Shown here: piece after piece, positions 1-5,995 of the stretch
Numbering within the stretch: position 1 is the stretch's first letter
Layout: every line of letters starts with the position of its first letter
Source: an uncultured Microbacteriaceae bacterium
GTDB taxonomy: Bacteria; Actinomycetota; Actinomycetes; Actinomycetales; Microbacteriaceae
DNA length: 14,697 nucleotides
Direction: 5' to 3'
Assembly: GCA_903907615.1 (NCBI GenBank)
Contig: CAIVOR010000035.1
Location: 1-14,697 of the forward strand
Program-made: the position numbers and the translations under genes
Notes under the pieces: generated by a model
Told to the model about the DNA's origin: nothing
The model's input: only the letters and a program-made list of their open reading frames with translations
Databases searched by the model: none

Positions 1-74
1 ACAACGTCGGTTGCGTCGATGATGACCCAGCCGCGCTTTACCTCAGAGATCTTGGGCGTGTATGTACGCGTCAC
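1..74 (-). CDS. rplM: 50S ribosomal protein L13, N-terminal fragment cut by the window edge
   Basis: The first 24 codons read VTRTYTPKISEVKRGWVIID followed by ATDVV. This is the typical actinobacterial L13 N-terminus, in which a Thr-rich strand leads to the conserved W-x-(I/V)-(I/V)-D-A segment. L13 is an early-assembly 23S rRNA-binding protein of the large subunit. The start is GTG at 72-74, with a Shine-Dalgarno-like AAAGG (82-86) seven bases upstream; no in-frame ATG fits better. The gene continues beyond position 1, where rpsI would be expected from usual gene order (inference, not visible). It lies 163 nt downstream of truA, behind a spacer with two stem-loops, so it probably starts its own transcription unit. 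Confidence 0.9.
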   Translation of the reverse strand, partial: MTRTYTPKISEVKRGWVIIDATDV

Positions 75-129
75 AATACTGCCTTTGCTTTTCGAAGTGA
101 GTGGTTCGTGAATCCCGCTCGGTCGCTAC

Positions 130-162
130 GTTCTCAGGCCTCACACGAATGGAGGTGAGAAC
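130..162 (-). promoter_or_regulatory. Stem-loop in the rplM 5' leader
   Basis: On the minus strand a perfect 7-bp stem, GTTCTCA (162-156) with TGAGAAC (136-130), continues as CCTC/GAGG (155-152 with 142-139) across a 2-nt bulge. It closes a 9-nt loop. That gives 11 pairs in total. No T-run follows, so a classical Rho-independent terminator is less likely than a leader structure, although actinobacterial terminators often lack T-runs. The 5' arm contains CACCTCC, which matches the anti-Shine-Dalgarno end of 16S rRNA. The element ends about 55 nt upstream of the rplM GTG. Its function is inferred only from position and structure. Confidence 0.45.
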
Positions 163-188
163 CCAACTATTGAGGGCTCATTCGCATG

Positions 189-225
189 CCTTGCCCATAG
201 GGAGCAGTGGCACCAAGTCCCAAGG
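189..225 (-). other. Second inverted repeat downstream of truA
   Basis: The minus strand reads CCTTG (225-221) pairing with CAAGG (193-189), with inner pairing GGGA/TCCC (221-218 with 203-200); the two helices overlap by one base and leave a bulge. It begins 12 nt after the truA stop codon. It could be a truA 3'-end structure or part of the rplM leader. No T-run follows. The pairing is short and bulged, so this is weakly supported. Confidence 0.25.
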
Positions 226-237
226 ATACGTGATGAG

Positions 238-1068
238 CTATTCGCTGGGCAAATCGCGGCGGTCGCGGGTCAGCGCCGCCCGCTCGGCCAACGCGTGATC
301 CGGCGGATAAATCACCTCGGTCAGGCAGAGCCCGTGCGGGGCCAAAACCTTGAATTTGCTCGTTCGCTTGGCGCCATCACGGACACGTTCCAGCCCGGCC
401 ATACTCAACCGGCCCTGTGTCACGGCAACGCACGCGCCCACGAGAGCCCGCACCATGGAGTGACAGAAGGCGTCCGCCTGAAGCGTGGCGACCAGGGTGG
501 AGTTATCGTCGCGCCGCCACGAAAACTCTTGGAGTTCGCGAATCGTCGTCGACATGAAGCGTGGTTTGCAGAACGCGCCGAAATCGCGCAGTCCCACAAC
601 CCGCGCGGCAACATCGTTCATCACGTCAATGTCGAGCCGATCCTGCAGGATGACGGCGCGGTGTCGCTCCATCGGGTTCACGCGCTCCGAACCGTCCATG
701 ATGCGGTACTCGTAGCGCCTTGCCTCGGCAGAGAAGCGGGCATCAAATCCGGGCGGAGCCTGTGTCACCGCGTGAATGACGACATCGGAGTCGGCCCCGA
801 GATAGCGCCCGAGGCGTCGCTGGAGTTCGGCCGGCGCCATCGACGTGGTCACATCGGCATGGGCCACCTGACCGAGGGCGTGGACGCCAGCATCCGTGCG
901 TCCGGCCACGGTGAGCCTGATGACGGTCCTTGACCGCAAGATGCGCCCCAGCGCCTCCTCCACGACACCCTGGACCGTGCGCCGATTCGGCTGGACGGCC
1001 CAGCCGGCAAAGTTCGTTCCGTCATAGGCAATGTCGAGCCTGATACGCGAAAGTGCGGAGGGGGTCAT
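238..1068 (-). CDS. truA: tRNA pseudouridine(38-40) synthase TruA
   Basis: This 276-residue protein isomerises uridines 38-40 in the anticodon arm of many tRNAs. The signature GRTDAGVHA is at residues 56-64, with the catalytic Asp at 59. The N-terminus has the family strand LDIAYDGTNFAGWAVQP at residues 11-27. Length and C-terminal region (CHSMVRALVGACV, the second conserved block) are normal for the family. The ATG at 1066-1068 directly precedes the conserved strand region. No Shine-Dalgarno sequence is visible in front of it, but a -10-like TAGACT sits at 1078-1083, so a leaderless or nearly leaderless transcript is possible. It follows rplQ after a strong terminator hairpin. The truA position right after rplQ is common in actinobacteria and Firmicutes. 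Confidence 0.96.
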   Translation of the reverse strand: MTPSALSRIRLDIAYDGTNFAGWAVQPNRRTVQGVVEEALGRILRSRTVIRLTVAGRTDAGVHALGQVAHADVTTSMAPAELQRRLGRYLGADSDVVIHAVTQAPPGFDARFSAEARRYEYRIMDGSERVNPMERHRAVILQDRLDIDVMNDVAARVVGLRDFGAFCKPRFMSTTIRELQEFSWRRDDNSTLVATLQADAFCHSMVRALVGACVAVTQGRLSMAGLERVRDGAKRTSKFKVLAPHGLCLTEVIYPPDHALAERAALTRDRRDLPSE

Positions 1069-1077
1069 GATGCAAAA

Positions 1078-1083
1078 AGTCTA
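1078..1083 (-). promoter_or_regulatory. Possible -10 element for a (near-)leaderless truA transcript
   Basis: On the minus strand TAGACT matches the TANNNT consensus. Its last base is 10 nt before the truA ATG, so a transcript would start within about 3-5 nt of the start codon. No purine-rich ribosome binding site is present between it and the ATG, which agrees with leaderless translation, a common mode in actinobacteria. No convincing -35 box is seen at 17-18 nt spacing. Confidence 0.35.
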
Positions 1084-1111
1084 GGGCGCGCACTCGTCGC
1101 GACAGACCGTT

Positions 1112-1149
1112 AACGAGAAGACCCCCGCCTAGTGGGCGAGGGTCTCGTT
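1112..1149 (-). terminator. Rho-independent-type terminator at the end of the alpha operon (after rplQ)
   Basis: The RNA from the minus strand folds as AACGAG (1149-1144), ACCCTCGCC (1143-1135), a CACTA loop (1134-1130), GGCGGGGGT (1129-1121), a 3-nt bulge, then CTCGTT (1117-1112). That is 15 pairs with one G-U. An alternative 11-bp uninterrupted stem AGACCCTCGCC/GGCGGGGGTCT leaves TCTCGTT as a weak T-rich tail. It begins 15 nt after the rplQ stop codon. This marks the end of the alpha operon, with truA downstream either read through or separately transcribed. Confidence 0.8.
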
Positions 1150-1164
1150 CGCGGAGTGCGCAAA

Positions 1165-1809
1165 CTACTCTTTGTCGGCTGCCGGCTCTTCGGCAGGTGC
1201 TTCTTCGGTAGGTGCCTCAGCGACGGGTGCTTCCTCAGCAGGAGCAGCCTCTTCGGCGGCGGGTGCCTCAGCAACCTCCACTGCCTCGGGAGCGGCCTCT
1301 ACAGGAGCGTCAACGATTTCGTCAACAACGCCGTCGGTGACAACCAACTCTTCAGAAGGAGCATCGGCAACAGGAGCTGCAGCCTTGGGTGCTTCAGCAG
1401 CAGCCTTGGCAGCAGCGGCCTTCTTGGCCGATACGGGCTTCTTGACCACGGGCTCGAGCACGAGCTCGATGGCGGCCATGGGCGCGTTGTCACCCTTGCG
1501 GTAACCGAGCTTCGTGATGCGCGTGTAGCCACCTTCACGCTCGCTCACCTGGGGCGCAATCTCCGTGAAGAGAATGTGAACGGCTTCCTTGTTGTTGCGC
1601 AGAACCTGGATCACGCGACGGCGTGCGTGCAGGTCGCCACGCTTGGCGAAGGTAACCAGGCGCTCAGCCAGCGGACGAAGGCGCTTGGCCTTGGTCTCGG
1701 TGGTCTGGATCGACTTGTGGGTGAACAGGGCCGCGGCGAGGTTCGCAAGCATGAGGCGCTCATGAGCCGGACCGCCACCGAGACGGGGACCTTTAGTAGG
1801 TGCAGGCAA
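1165..1809 (-). CDS. rplQ: 50S ribosomal protein L17 with a long acidic C-terminal tail
   Basis: L17 is a 23S rRNA-binding protein near the exit-tunnel side of the large subunit. Residues 1-122 match the family: MPAPTKGPRLGGGPAHERLM, a long helix with HKSIQTTETKAKRLRPLAER at 31-50, and GGYTRITKLGYRKGDNAPMA at 93-112. The start is TTG (1807-1809), chosen because the conserved N-terminus begins exactly there and GGAG lies eight bases upstream. Residues 123-214 are extra: first a basic Ala/Lys stretch (123-142), then an Ala/Glu/Val/Pro-rich acidic region to the C-terminus. Typical L17 is about 120-140 residues, though actinobacterial members are often extended. It is the last gene of the alpha operon, 43 nt after rpoA, and is followed by a terminator. 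Confidence 0.96.
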   Translation of the reverse strand: MPAPTKGPRLGGGPAHERLMLANLAAALFTHKSIQTTETKAKRLRPLAERLVTFAKRGDLHARRRVIQVLRNNKEAVHILFTEIAPQVSEREGGYTRITKLGYRKGDNAPMAAIELVLEPVVKKPVSAKKAAAAKAAAEAPKAAAPVADAPSEELVVTDGVVDEIVDAPVEAAPEAVEVAEAPAAEEAAPAEEAPVAEAPTEEAPAEEPAADKE

Positions 1810-1852
1810 TTTTCTTTCTCCGTTTAGCTGTGAGACTCAACCTAGGCGGGGC

Positions 1853-2845
1853 CTAGATCTGGTCCTCGTCGTCGTATCCACCGTAGAAGTGGGCACCATC
1901 GAATCCGGGAACCGAATCCTTCAGTGAGAGTCCCATTTCAATGAGCTTGTCGCGCACCTCATCGACCGACTTCTGGCCGAAGTTGCGAATGTTCATGAGC
2001 TGGTGCTCCGAAAGGGCCACCAGTTCACTCACGGTGTTGATTCCCTCGCGCTTGAGGCAGTTGTAGGAACGAACCGAGAGGTCCATGTCTTCAACGGGAA
2101 TCTGAAGTTCCGAGGTGGTGATGGCGTCCACGGGTGCGGGGCCAATCTCGATACCCTCGGCGGCCGTGTTCAGCTCGCGAGCCAGACCGAACAGCTCGGT
2201 GAGCGTGCGACCGGCAGATGCCATGGCGTCGCGGGGCGTGATGGCGGGCTTGGTCTCAACGTCGACCACGAGACGGTCGAAGTCGGTACGCTCACCGGCA
2301 CGAGTTGCCTCGACGCGGTAGGTCACCTTGAGGACGGGCGAGTAGATGGAGTCAACCGGCATCTGGCCAGCCTCCGAGTACTCGTTGCGGTTCTGCTCCG
2401 ACGACACGTAGCCACGACCGCGCTCGATGATGAGCTCCAGGTCGAACTTCGCCTTGTCGTTCAGCGTGGCAATGTGCAGGTTGGGGTTGTGAATCTCGAC
2501 GCCCGCGGGTGCCGTGATGTTGCCCGCGGTGACCACACCGGCGCCGTTCTTGCTGAGGCGAACCGTGATGGGCTCGTCGTGCTCGCTCGAGACCACGATC
2601 GACTTGATGTTCAAGATGATCTCGGTCACGTCTTCCTTGGCACCGGGAATGGTGCTGAAGGGGTGCTGAACACCATCGAGACGGATGCTGGTAACTGCAG
2701 CGCCGGGAATCGACGAGAGCAGGGTACGGCGAAGTGAGTTGCCGAGGGTGTATCCGAAACCAGGCTCGAGCGGTTCGATGACGAACCGCGAGCGGAATTC
2801 CGAGATGTTCTCTTCGGCAAGCGTGGGGCGCTGTGCAATGAGCAC
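1853..2845 (-). CDS. rpoA: DNA-directed RNA polymerase subunit alpha
   Basis: The 330-residue alpha subunit dimerises to seed RNA polymerase assembly. The N-terminal domain (about 1-228) has the assembly motif PLEPGFGYTLGNSLRRTLLSS at 25-45. A short linker leads to the C-terminal domain (about 250-312) with RSYNCLKREGINTVSEL; Arg259, Asn262 and Cys263 align with E. coli Arg265, Asn268 and Cys269, the DNA- and activator-contacting region. The protein ends in an acidic DDEDQI tail. The start is GTG at 2843-2845, matching the conserved MLIAQRPTL N-terminus, with AAAGGA seven bases upstream. It lies between rpsK and rplQ with no rpsD in between, and the 151-nt upstream spacer contains two stem-loops. 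Confidence 0.98.
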   Translation of the reverse strand: MLIAQRPTLAEENISEFRSRFVIEPLEPGFGYTLGNSLRRTLLSSIPGAAVTSIRLDGVQHPFSTIPGAKEDVTEIILNIKSIVVSSEHDEPITVRLSKNGAGVVTAGNITAPAGVEIHNPNLHIATLNDKAKFDLELIIERGRGYVSSEQNRNEYSEAGQMPVDSIYSPVLKVTYRVEATRAGERTDFDRLVVDVETKPAITPRDAMASAGRTLTELFGLARELNTAAEGIEIGPAPVDAITTSELQIPVEDMDLSVRSYNCLKREGINTVSELVALSEHQLMNIRNFGQKSVDEVRDKLIEMGLSLKDSVPGFDGAHFYGGYDDEDQI

Positions 2846-2863
2846 TGTGTGTTCCTTTCGGCC

Positions 2864-2885
2864 AAGTGTCCGCTATATGACACTT
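2864..2885 (-). promoter_or_regulatory. Stem-loop just upstream of the rpoA ribosome binding site
   Basis: The minus strand carries a perfect 7-bp inverted repeat, AAGTGTC (2885-2879) and GACACTT (2870-2864), around an 8-nt loop. A further CGG/CCG pairing is possible across a GG bulge. It ends about 9 nt before the AAAGGA Shine-Dalgarno of rpoA. Candidate roles are translational control or an mRNA processing site between rpsK and rpoA; neither is shown by the sequence. Confidence 0.4.
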
Positions 2886-2908
2886 CCGTGCGAGTTGTTT
2901 AGTTATGG

Positions 2909-2932
2909 GTGGGGTGTGCGGTGCACCCTCAC
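2909..2932 (-). other. Second stem-loop in the rpsK-rpoA spacer
   Basis: The minus strand reads GTG-A-GGGTG, loop CACCGCA, then CACCC-CAC. This gives 8 bp with one bulged A. There is no T-run after it. With the neighbouring stem-loop at 2864-2885 it makes most of the 151-nt spacer structured. It may be a leftover or regulatory element at the place where many actinobacteria carry rpsD. Confidence 0.3.
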
Positions 2933-2996
2933 GATTTCGTCAGCGGGCACGCCTCACGAGGAGGGCAACCCACGCCAGAAGACGGGAGGGGGAAAA

Positions 2997-3395
2997 CTAG
3001 ACGCGGCGACGCTTGGGCGGGCGACATCCGTTGTGAGCCTGAGGCGTCACATCGCTGATCGAACCCACCTCGAGGCCGGCAGCCTGGAGCGAACGGATTG
3101 CGGTCTCACGACCCGAACCCGGTCCCTTCACGAAGACGTCAACCTTCTTCATGCCGTGCTCCTGCGCCTGACGCGCTGCCGACTCGGCAGCCATCTGTGC
3201 AGCGTAGGGAGTCGACTTACGCGAGCCCTTGAAGCCCACGCCGCCCGACGAGGCCCAGCTGATGACAGCACCCGTGGTGTCGGTAATCGACACGATGGTG
3301 TTGTTGAAGGTCGACTTGATGTGGGCCTGACCCACAGCGATGTTCTTCTTGTCTTTCTTACGCGGCTTGCGTACCGCGGACTTTGGTGTAGCCAT
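2997..3395 (-). CDS. rpsK: 30S ribosomal protein S11
   Basis: S11 (132 residues) sits on the small-subunit platform, beside the mRNA exit and 16S rRNA 3' end. The family is clear from KKNIAVGQAHIKSTFNNTIV (17-36), the Gly-rich ISWASSGGVGFKGSRKSTPY (45-64), GPGSGRE, and the C-terminal NGCRPPKRRRV that contacts rRNA. The length is usual for actinobacteria. The ATG at 3393-3395 has TAGGAG about eight bases upstream. It follows rpsM by 44 nt. In many actinobacteria rpsD follows here; in this window rpoA does. Confidence 0.98.
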   Translation of the reverse strand: MATPKSAVRKPRKKDKKNIAVGQAHIKSTFNNTIVSITDTTGAVISWASSGGVGFKGSRKSTPYAAQMAAESAARQAQEHGMKKVDVFVKGPGSGRETAIRSLQAAGLEVGSISDVTPQAHNGCRPPKRRRV

Positions 3396-3439
3396 GTGCT
3401 TCTCCTAAAACCTGTTCTGAATGAAGGCGAGCCGAGCGG

Positions 3440-3814
3440 CTACTTGGCCTTCTTCTTTCCGGCAACGGTGCGCTTGGGACCCTTGCGCGTACGGGCGTTG
3501 GTCTTGGTGCGCTGACCGCGAACGGGCAGGCCCTTGCGGTGGCGGATACCTTCATAGCTTCCGATTTCAACCTTGCGGCGAATGTCGGCTGCTACCTCGC
3601 GTCGCAGGTCACCCTCAACGCGGAAGGTTGCCTCGATGAAGTCACGGAGCGCGATGAGCTGGTCATCGGTCAGATCCTTGACGCGGATATCGGGGCTGAT
3701 GCCGGTCTCGGCGAGCGTCTTCTGCGCGCGCGTACGACCGATGCCGTAAATGTAAGTAAGGGCGACTTCAACGCGCTTATCGCGTGGAATGTCAACTCCG
3801 GCGAGACGTGCCAT
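3440..3814 (-). CDS. rpsM: 30S ribosomal protein S13
   Basis: S13 (124 residues) is a head protein of the small subunit that contacts the P-site tRNA and the large subunit through bridges B1a/B1b. It opens with MARLAGVDIPRDKRVEVALT and contains the helix-two-turn-helix segment YGIGRTRAQK. The motif SYEGIRHRKGLPVRGQRTKT is at about 86-105, and a Lys/Arg-rich C-terminal tail (GPKRTVAGKKKAK) reaches toward tRNA. The ATG at 3812-3814 has a good AGGAG about seven bases upstream. The gene lies 145 nt downstream of rpmJ, in a spacer with two small hairpins, and 44 nt ahead of rpsK. Confidence 0.98.
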   Translation of the reverse strand: MARLAGVDIPRDKRVEVALTYIYGIGRTRAQKTLAETGISPDIRVKDLTDDQLIALRDFIEATFRVEGDLRREVAADIRRKVEIGSYEGIRHRKGLPVRGQRTKTNARTRKGPKRTVAGKKKAK

Positions 3815-3861
3815 GGTGGCTTCTCCTGTGTGTTTATCAGAGGTGTGGGGCGCATCCGGTG

Positions 3862-3900
3862 CCTGGGCCTCTGTCCCAAGGTGTCCCCCGCTTTCGCGAG
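3862..3900 (-). other. Two small stem-loops in the rpmJ-rpsM spacer
   Basis: The minus strand first shows CTCGC-GAAA-GCGGG (3900-3887), a 5-bp stem with one G-U capped by a GNRA tetraloop. Next comes CCTTGGG (3881-3875) pairing with CCCAGG (3867-3862), with one bulged T. They lie about 50-85 nt upstream of rpsM. The GNRA cap is a structural hint that this is a real RNA fold. In E. coli S4 controls the alpha operon through a pseudoknot at rpsM; I see no evident sequence match to that element. Confidence 0.3.
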
Positions 3901-3959
3901 TTCGTGGATGTGCTCGTTATCTATTTAGTTGTGGGTCGTGCGGGTAAGTGTGTGGGTTA

Positions 3960-4073
3960 CTAGCCCTGGCGCTGCTTGTGGCGAGGGTTTTCACAGATGA
4001 CCATAACGTTGCCGTGGCGACGGATCACCTTGCACTTGTCACAGATCTTCTTGACGCTTGGGTTTACCTTCAT
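3960..4073 (-). CDS. rpmJ: 50S ribosomal protein L36, zinc-binding form
   Basis: This 37-residue protein begins MKVNPSVKKICDKCKVIRRH and ends ENPRHKQRQG. It keeps the full zinc-ribbon ligands Cys11, Cys14, Cys27 and His32, so it is the zinc-dependent (C+) form of L36, which binds 23S rRNA in the large subunit. The ATG at 4071-4073 has AAGGA about eight bases upstream. It lies between infA and rpsM, the standard alpha-operon position. The length is normal (37-38 residues). A zinc-independent paralogue may exist elsewhere in the genome but is not visible here. Confidence 0.97.
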   Translation of the reverse strand: MKVNPSVKKICDKCKVIRRHGNVMVICENPRHKQRQG

Positions 4074-4151
4074 GATGTTTCCTTTTCGCTGTCTTCGTAC
4101 CGCCCCTGTTCGGGCCGGCCGTTACTTTCCAGTCGCTGTTTTCGCCCGGGG

Positions 4152-4373
4152 CTACTTGTAGCGATACACAATGCGACCGCGAGTGAGGTCGTAGGGGCTG
4201 AGCTCCACAATGACCTTGTCCTCGGGGAGGATTCGGATGTAGTGCTGGCGCATCTTGCCCGAAATGTGGGCGAGAACCTTATGGCCGTTGGTCAACTCCA
4301 CGCGGAACATGGCGTTGGGCAGCGCTTCGACAACCGAGCCTTCGATCTCGATAACGCCGTCTTTCTTGGCCAT
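4152..4373 (-). CDS. infA: Translation initiation factor IF-1
   Basis: IF-1 (73 residues) is a single S1-like OB fold that occupies the ribosomal A site during initiation. The whole protein matches the family: MAKKDGVIEIEGSVVEALPN, then FRVELTNGHKVLAHISGKMR (23-42), then IRILPEDKVIVELSPYDLTR (46-65) and GRIVYRYK. The ATG is at 4371-4373, with a weak GAAGTGAG purine stretch a few bases upstream. It opens the alpha segment, 184 nt after map, behind a plausible promoter and leader hairpins. rpmJ follows after 78 nt. Confidence 0.98.
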   Translation of the reverse strand: MAKKDGVIEIEGSVVEALPNAMFRVELTNGHKVLAHISGKMRQHYIRILPEDKVIVELSPYDLTRGRIVYRYK

Positions 4374-4412
4374 AAACTCACTTCGTTTGCATTGTGTTTA
4401 CTGGTCGTGCGA

Positions 4413-4457
4413 GCCCACAGGATTGTGGACCGGACGCCTTTCGACACGCCGACAGGC
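4413..4457 (-). other. Leader stem-loops upstream of infA
   Basis: Two hairpins occur in the predicted infA leader on the minus strand. GCCTGTCG (4457-4450), loop GCGTGT, CGAAAGGC (4443-4436) forms 7 of 8 pairs. GTCCACA (4430-4424), loop ATCC, TGTGGGC (4419-4413) forms 7 pairs including one G-U. They fall between the candidate transcription start near 4474 and the infA ATG. Their role is unknown; leader regulation is inferred from place only. Confidence 0.3.
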
Positions 4458-4480
4458 ATGACAAAAGACACCAAGACTCA

Positions 4481-4510
4481 ATACTACGTGGTAAGGGCGC
4501 CGCACGCCAA
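4481..4510 (-). promoter_or_regulatory. Candidate sigma-70-type promoter for infA and the alpha operon
   Basis: On the minus strand the -35-like TTGGCG (4510-4505) and the -10-like TAGTAT (4486-4481) are separated by 18 nt. Each matches 4 of 6 consensus bases. Predicted transcription start is near 4474, giving an infA leader of about 100 nt. It is the best promoter-like pair found inside the cluster, and it lies in the widest spacer upstream of the alpha genes, where a promoter is functionally sensible. Confidence 0.5.
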
Positions 4511-4557
4511 TCGAGCCGACTTCTGGCCGGTCCTGAGGCCGGTGTTCGCGTTGATCT

Positions 4558-5403
4558 CTAGGCCGGGCGCACGGGCGTGACGCCCCAGGGGGCCAGATCG
4601 GCGGCTCCGCCGTCAACCGCGGTAGTGACCCAAATACCGTCTTTGTGCACGGCTACGGTGTGCTCCCAGTGGCAGGCCGAGAGTCCGTCAACGGTCGACA
4701 CGGTCCACCCGTCGTCGAGCACCTTAGTGGCCGGACTTCCCCACGTCACCATCGGCTCGATGGCAACGACGAGTCCCGGCTTCACGTCGGGGCCTTTTCC
4801 CTTGACGCGGTAGTTGTATACCGGCGGGTCCTCGTGCATCGAGCGCCCAATTCCGTGACCCACGTATTCCGTGAGGATTCCAAATTCATGCCCGAGACGC
4901 GCGCCTTCATCCTCGATGAAGCCCTCGATGGCGTCGCCGAGTTCGTTGAGGTGGCGGGCGGTGGCCAAGCGCGCGATACCCGCCCAGAGGGAACCGCGCG
5001 TCACCGCCGAGAGCGTCTCCCGTTCGGCCACAAGCTCCGGGCGTGACACATCGGGCAGCACCACGGTCATGGCAGCGTCGCCGTTCCATCCGCCGAGGAT
5101 GGCACCGGCATCGATGGAGACGATGTCACCCGCGGCCAGCACACGCGCGGTGGGAATGCCGTGCACCACCTCGTCATTGACCGAGGCGCACACCGTGTGA
5201 CGATAGCCGGGGACGAGCTTGAAGTTTGAGGAGCCGCCGTGCATCACGATGGCTCGTTCGGCAGCGGCATCCACGTCGAGGGTGGTCACGCCGACAGCGA
5301 TGGTTTTGCGGGCGGCGTCGAGTGCCGCGGCCGTGGCGAGACCGGGCTCGACCATGAGCCGGATTTCTTCGGCGGACTTATAGAAGTTGGGGCGAGCGAA
5401 CAC
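4558..5403 (-). CDS. map: Methionine aminopeptidase, type I
   Basis: This enzyme removes the initiator Met from nascent proteins. With the GTG at 5401-5403 as start it has 281 residues, normal for a type I enzyme with an extra C-terminal stretch. The five metal ligands are all present: Asp98 (VSIDAGA), Asp109 (NGDAAMT), His183 (VGHGIGR), Glu216 (AIEPM) and Glu247 (HWEHTV). The substrate-site His81 lies in VVHGIP. An upstream in-frame TTG (5449-5451) would overlap adk by about 40 nt and add non-conserved residues. A downstream ATG (5353-5355) would delete the conserved YKSAEEIRLM strand-helix. GTG is therefore preferred, 7 nt after the adk stop, although its Shine-Dalgarno is poor, which suggests translational coupling. 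It is the last gene of the spc segment. Confidence 0.95.
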   Translation of the reverse strand: MFARPNFYKSAEEIRLMVEPGLATAAALDAARKTIAVGVTTLDVDAAAERAIVMHGGSSNFKLVPGYRHTVCASVNDEVVHGIPTARVLAAGDIVSIDAGAILGGWNGDAAMTVVLPDVSRPELVAERETLSAVTRGSLWAGIARLATARHLNELGDAIEGFIEDEGARLGHEFGILTEYVGHGIGRSMHEDPPVYNYRVKGKGPDVKPGLVVAIEPMVTWGSPATKVLDDGWTVSTVDGLSACHWEHTVAVHKDGIWVTTAVDGGAADLAPWGVTPVRPA

Positions 5404-5410
5404 GGCGCGG

Positions 5411-5995
5411 TTAGGCGCTCGCGAGGCCGCGAGCGGCCAGAGCGTCCACAATGCGAGCGGTCACCTCGGCGACGTCACCGAGGCCGTCGACCCGAACGAC
5501 GAGATTGCGCTTGTCGTACACGTCGATGAGGGGCGAGGTCTGCTCTGCATAAACGCTCATGCGGTTACGAATGACGTCTTCGGTGTCGTCAATCCGCCCC
5601 TGTTCTTTGGCGCGCTTGAGGAGTCGGCCCACAACAACGTCGGTGTCGGCCTCGAGCAACACAACAACATCGAGTGCCGCATCATCGGCGGCCAGAATGC
5701 GATCGAGTTCCTTCACCTGGTCGAGGGTGCGAGGGTAGCCGTCGAGCAAGAATCCCGCGCGTGCGTCGGCCTCGCTCAGGCGATCAGCCACGATCTCGTT
5801 TGTCAGGTCATCCGGTACGTACTCACCGGCAGCCATGATTGCTTTTACCTGAAGTCCCAGCGGTGTCTCATTCGCGACGTTGCTGCGAAAAATATCGCCC
5901 GTTGAAATGGCGGGGATGCCAAAGGTCTCGGCAAGAATCGCAGCCTGCGTTCCCTTACCGGCGCCTGGCGGGCCGACGAGGAGCAGGCGGGTCAC
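5411..5995 (-). CDS. adk: Adenylate kinase
   Basis: Adenylate kinase catalyses ATP + AMP = 2 ADP in the cytoplasm. The 194-residue protein has the P-loop GPPGAGKGT at 8-16, the AMP-binding STGD (31-34) and the signature GFLLDGYPRT at 81-90. The LID region (about 124-140, RLLKRAKEQGRIDDTEDV) is short and lacks the four-Cys zinc site, as is usual for the compact actinobacterial enzymes. The start is GTG at 5993-5995, overlapping the secY TGA as GTGA, so translation is probably coupled to secY. The secY-adk-map order is standard for the end of spc operons. Confidence 0.98.
   Translation of the reverse strand: MTRLLLVGPPGAGKGTQAAILAETFGIPAISTGDIFRSNVANETPLGLQVKAIMAAGEYVPDDLTNEIVADRLSEADARAGFLLDGYPRTLDQVKELDRILAADDAALDVVVLLEADTDVVVGRLLKRAKEQGRIDDTEDVIRNRMSVYAEQTSPLIDVYDKRNLVVRVDGLGDVAEVTARIVDALAARGLASA

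Noticed and set aside
101..298. 65-codon plus-strand frame in the truA-rplM spacer
   Set aside because: No ribosome binding site, no recognisable product, and it runs into the truA 3' end; the spacer is better explained by stem-loops and an rplM leader.
1132..1827. 231-codon plus-strand open frame opposite rplQ, Cys/Gly/Leu rich
   Set aside because: It mirrors the low-complexity Ala/Glu tail of L17 read on the other strand; no independent support.
4527..4542. CCGG-(8 nt)-CCGG inverted repeat after map as a terminator
   Set aside because: Only four pairs, no T-run, and alternative GGCC pairings compete; too weak to call.
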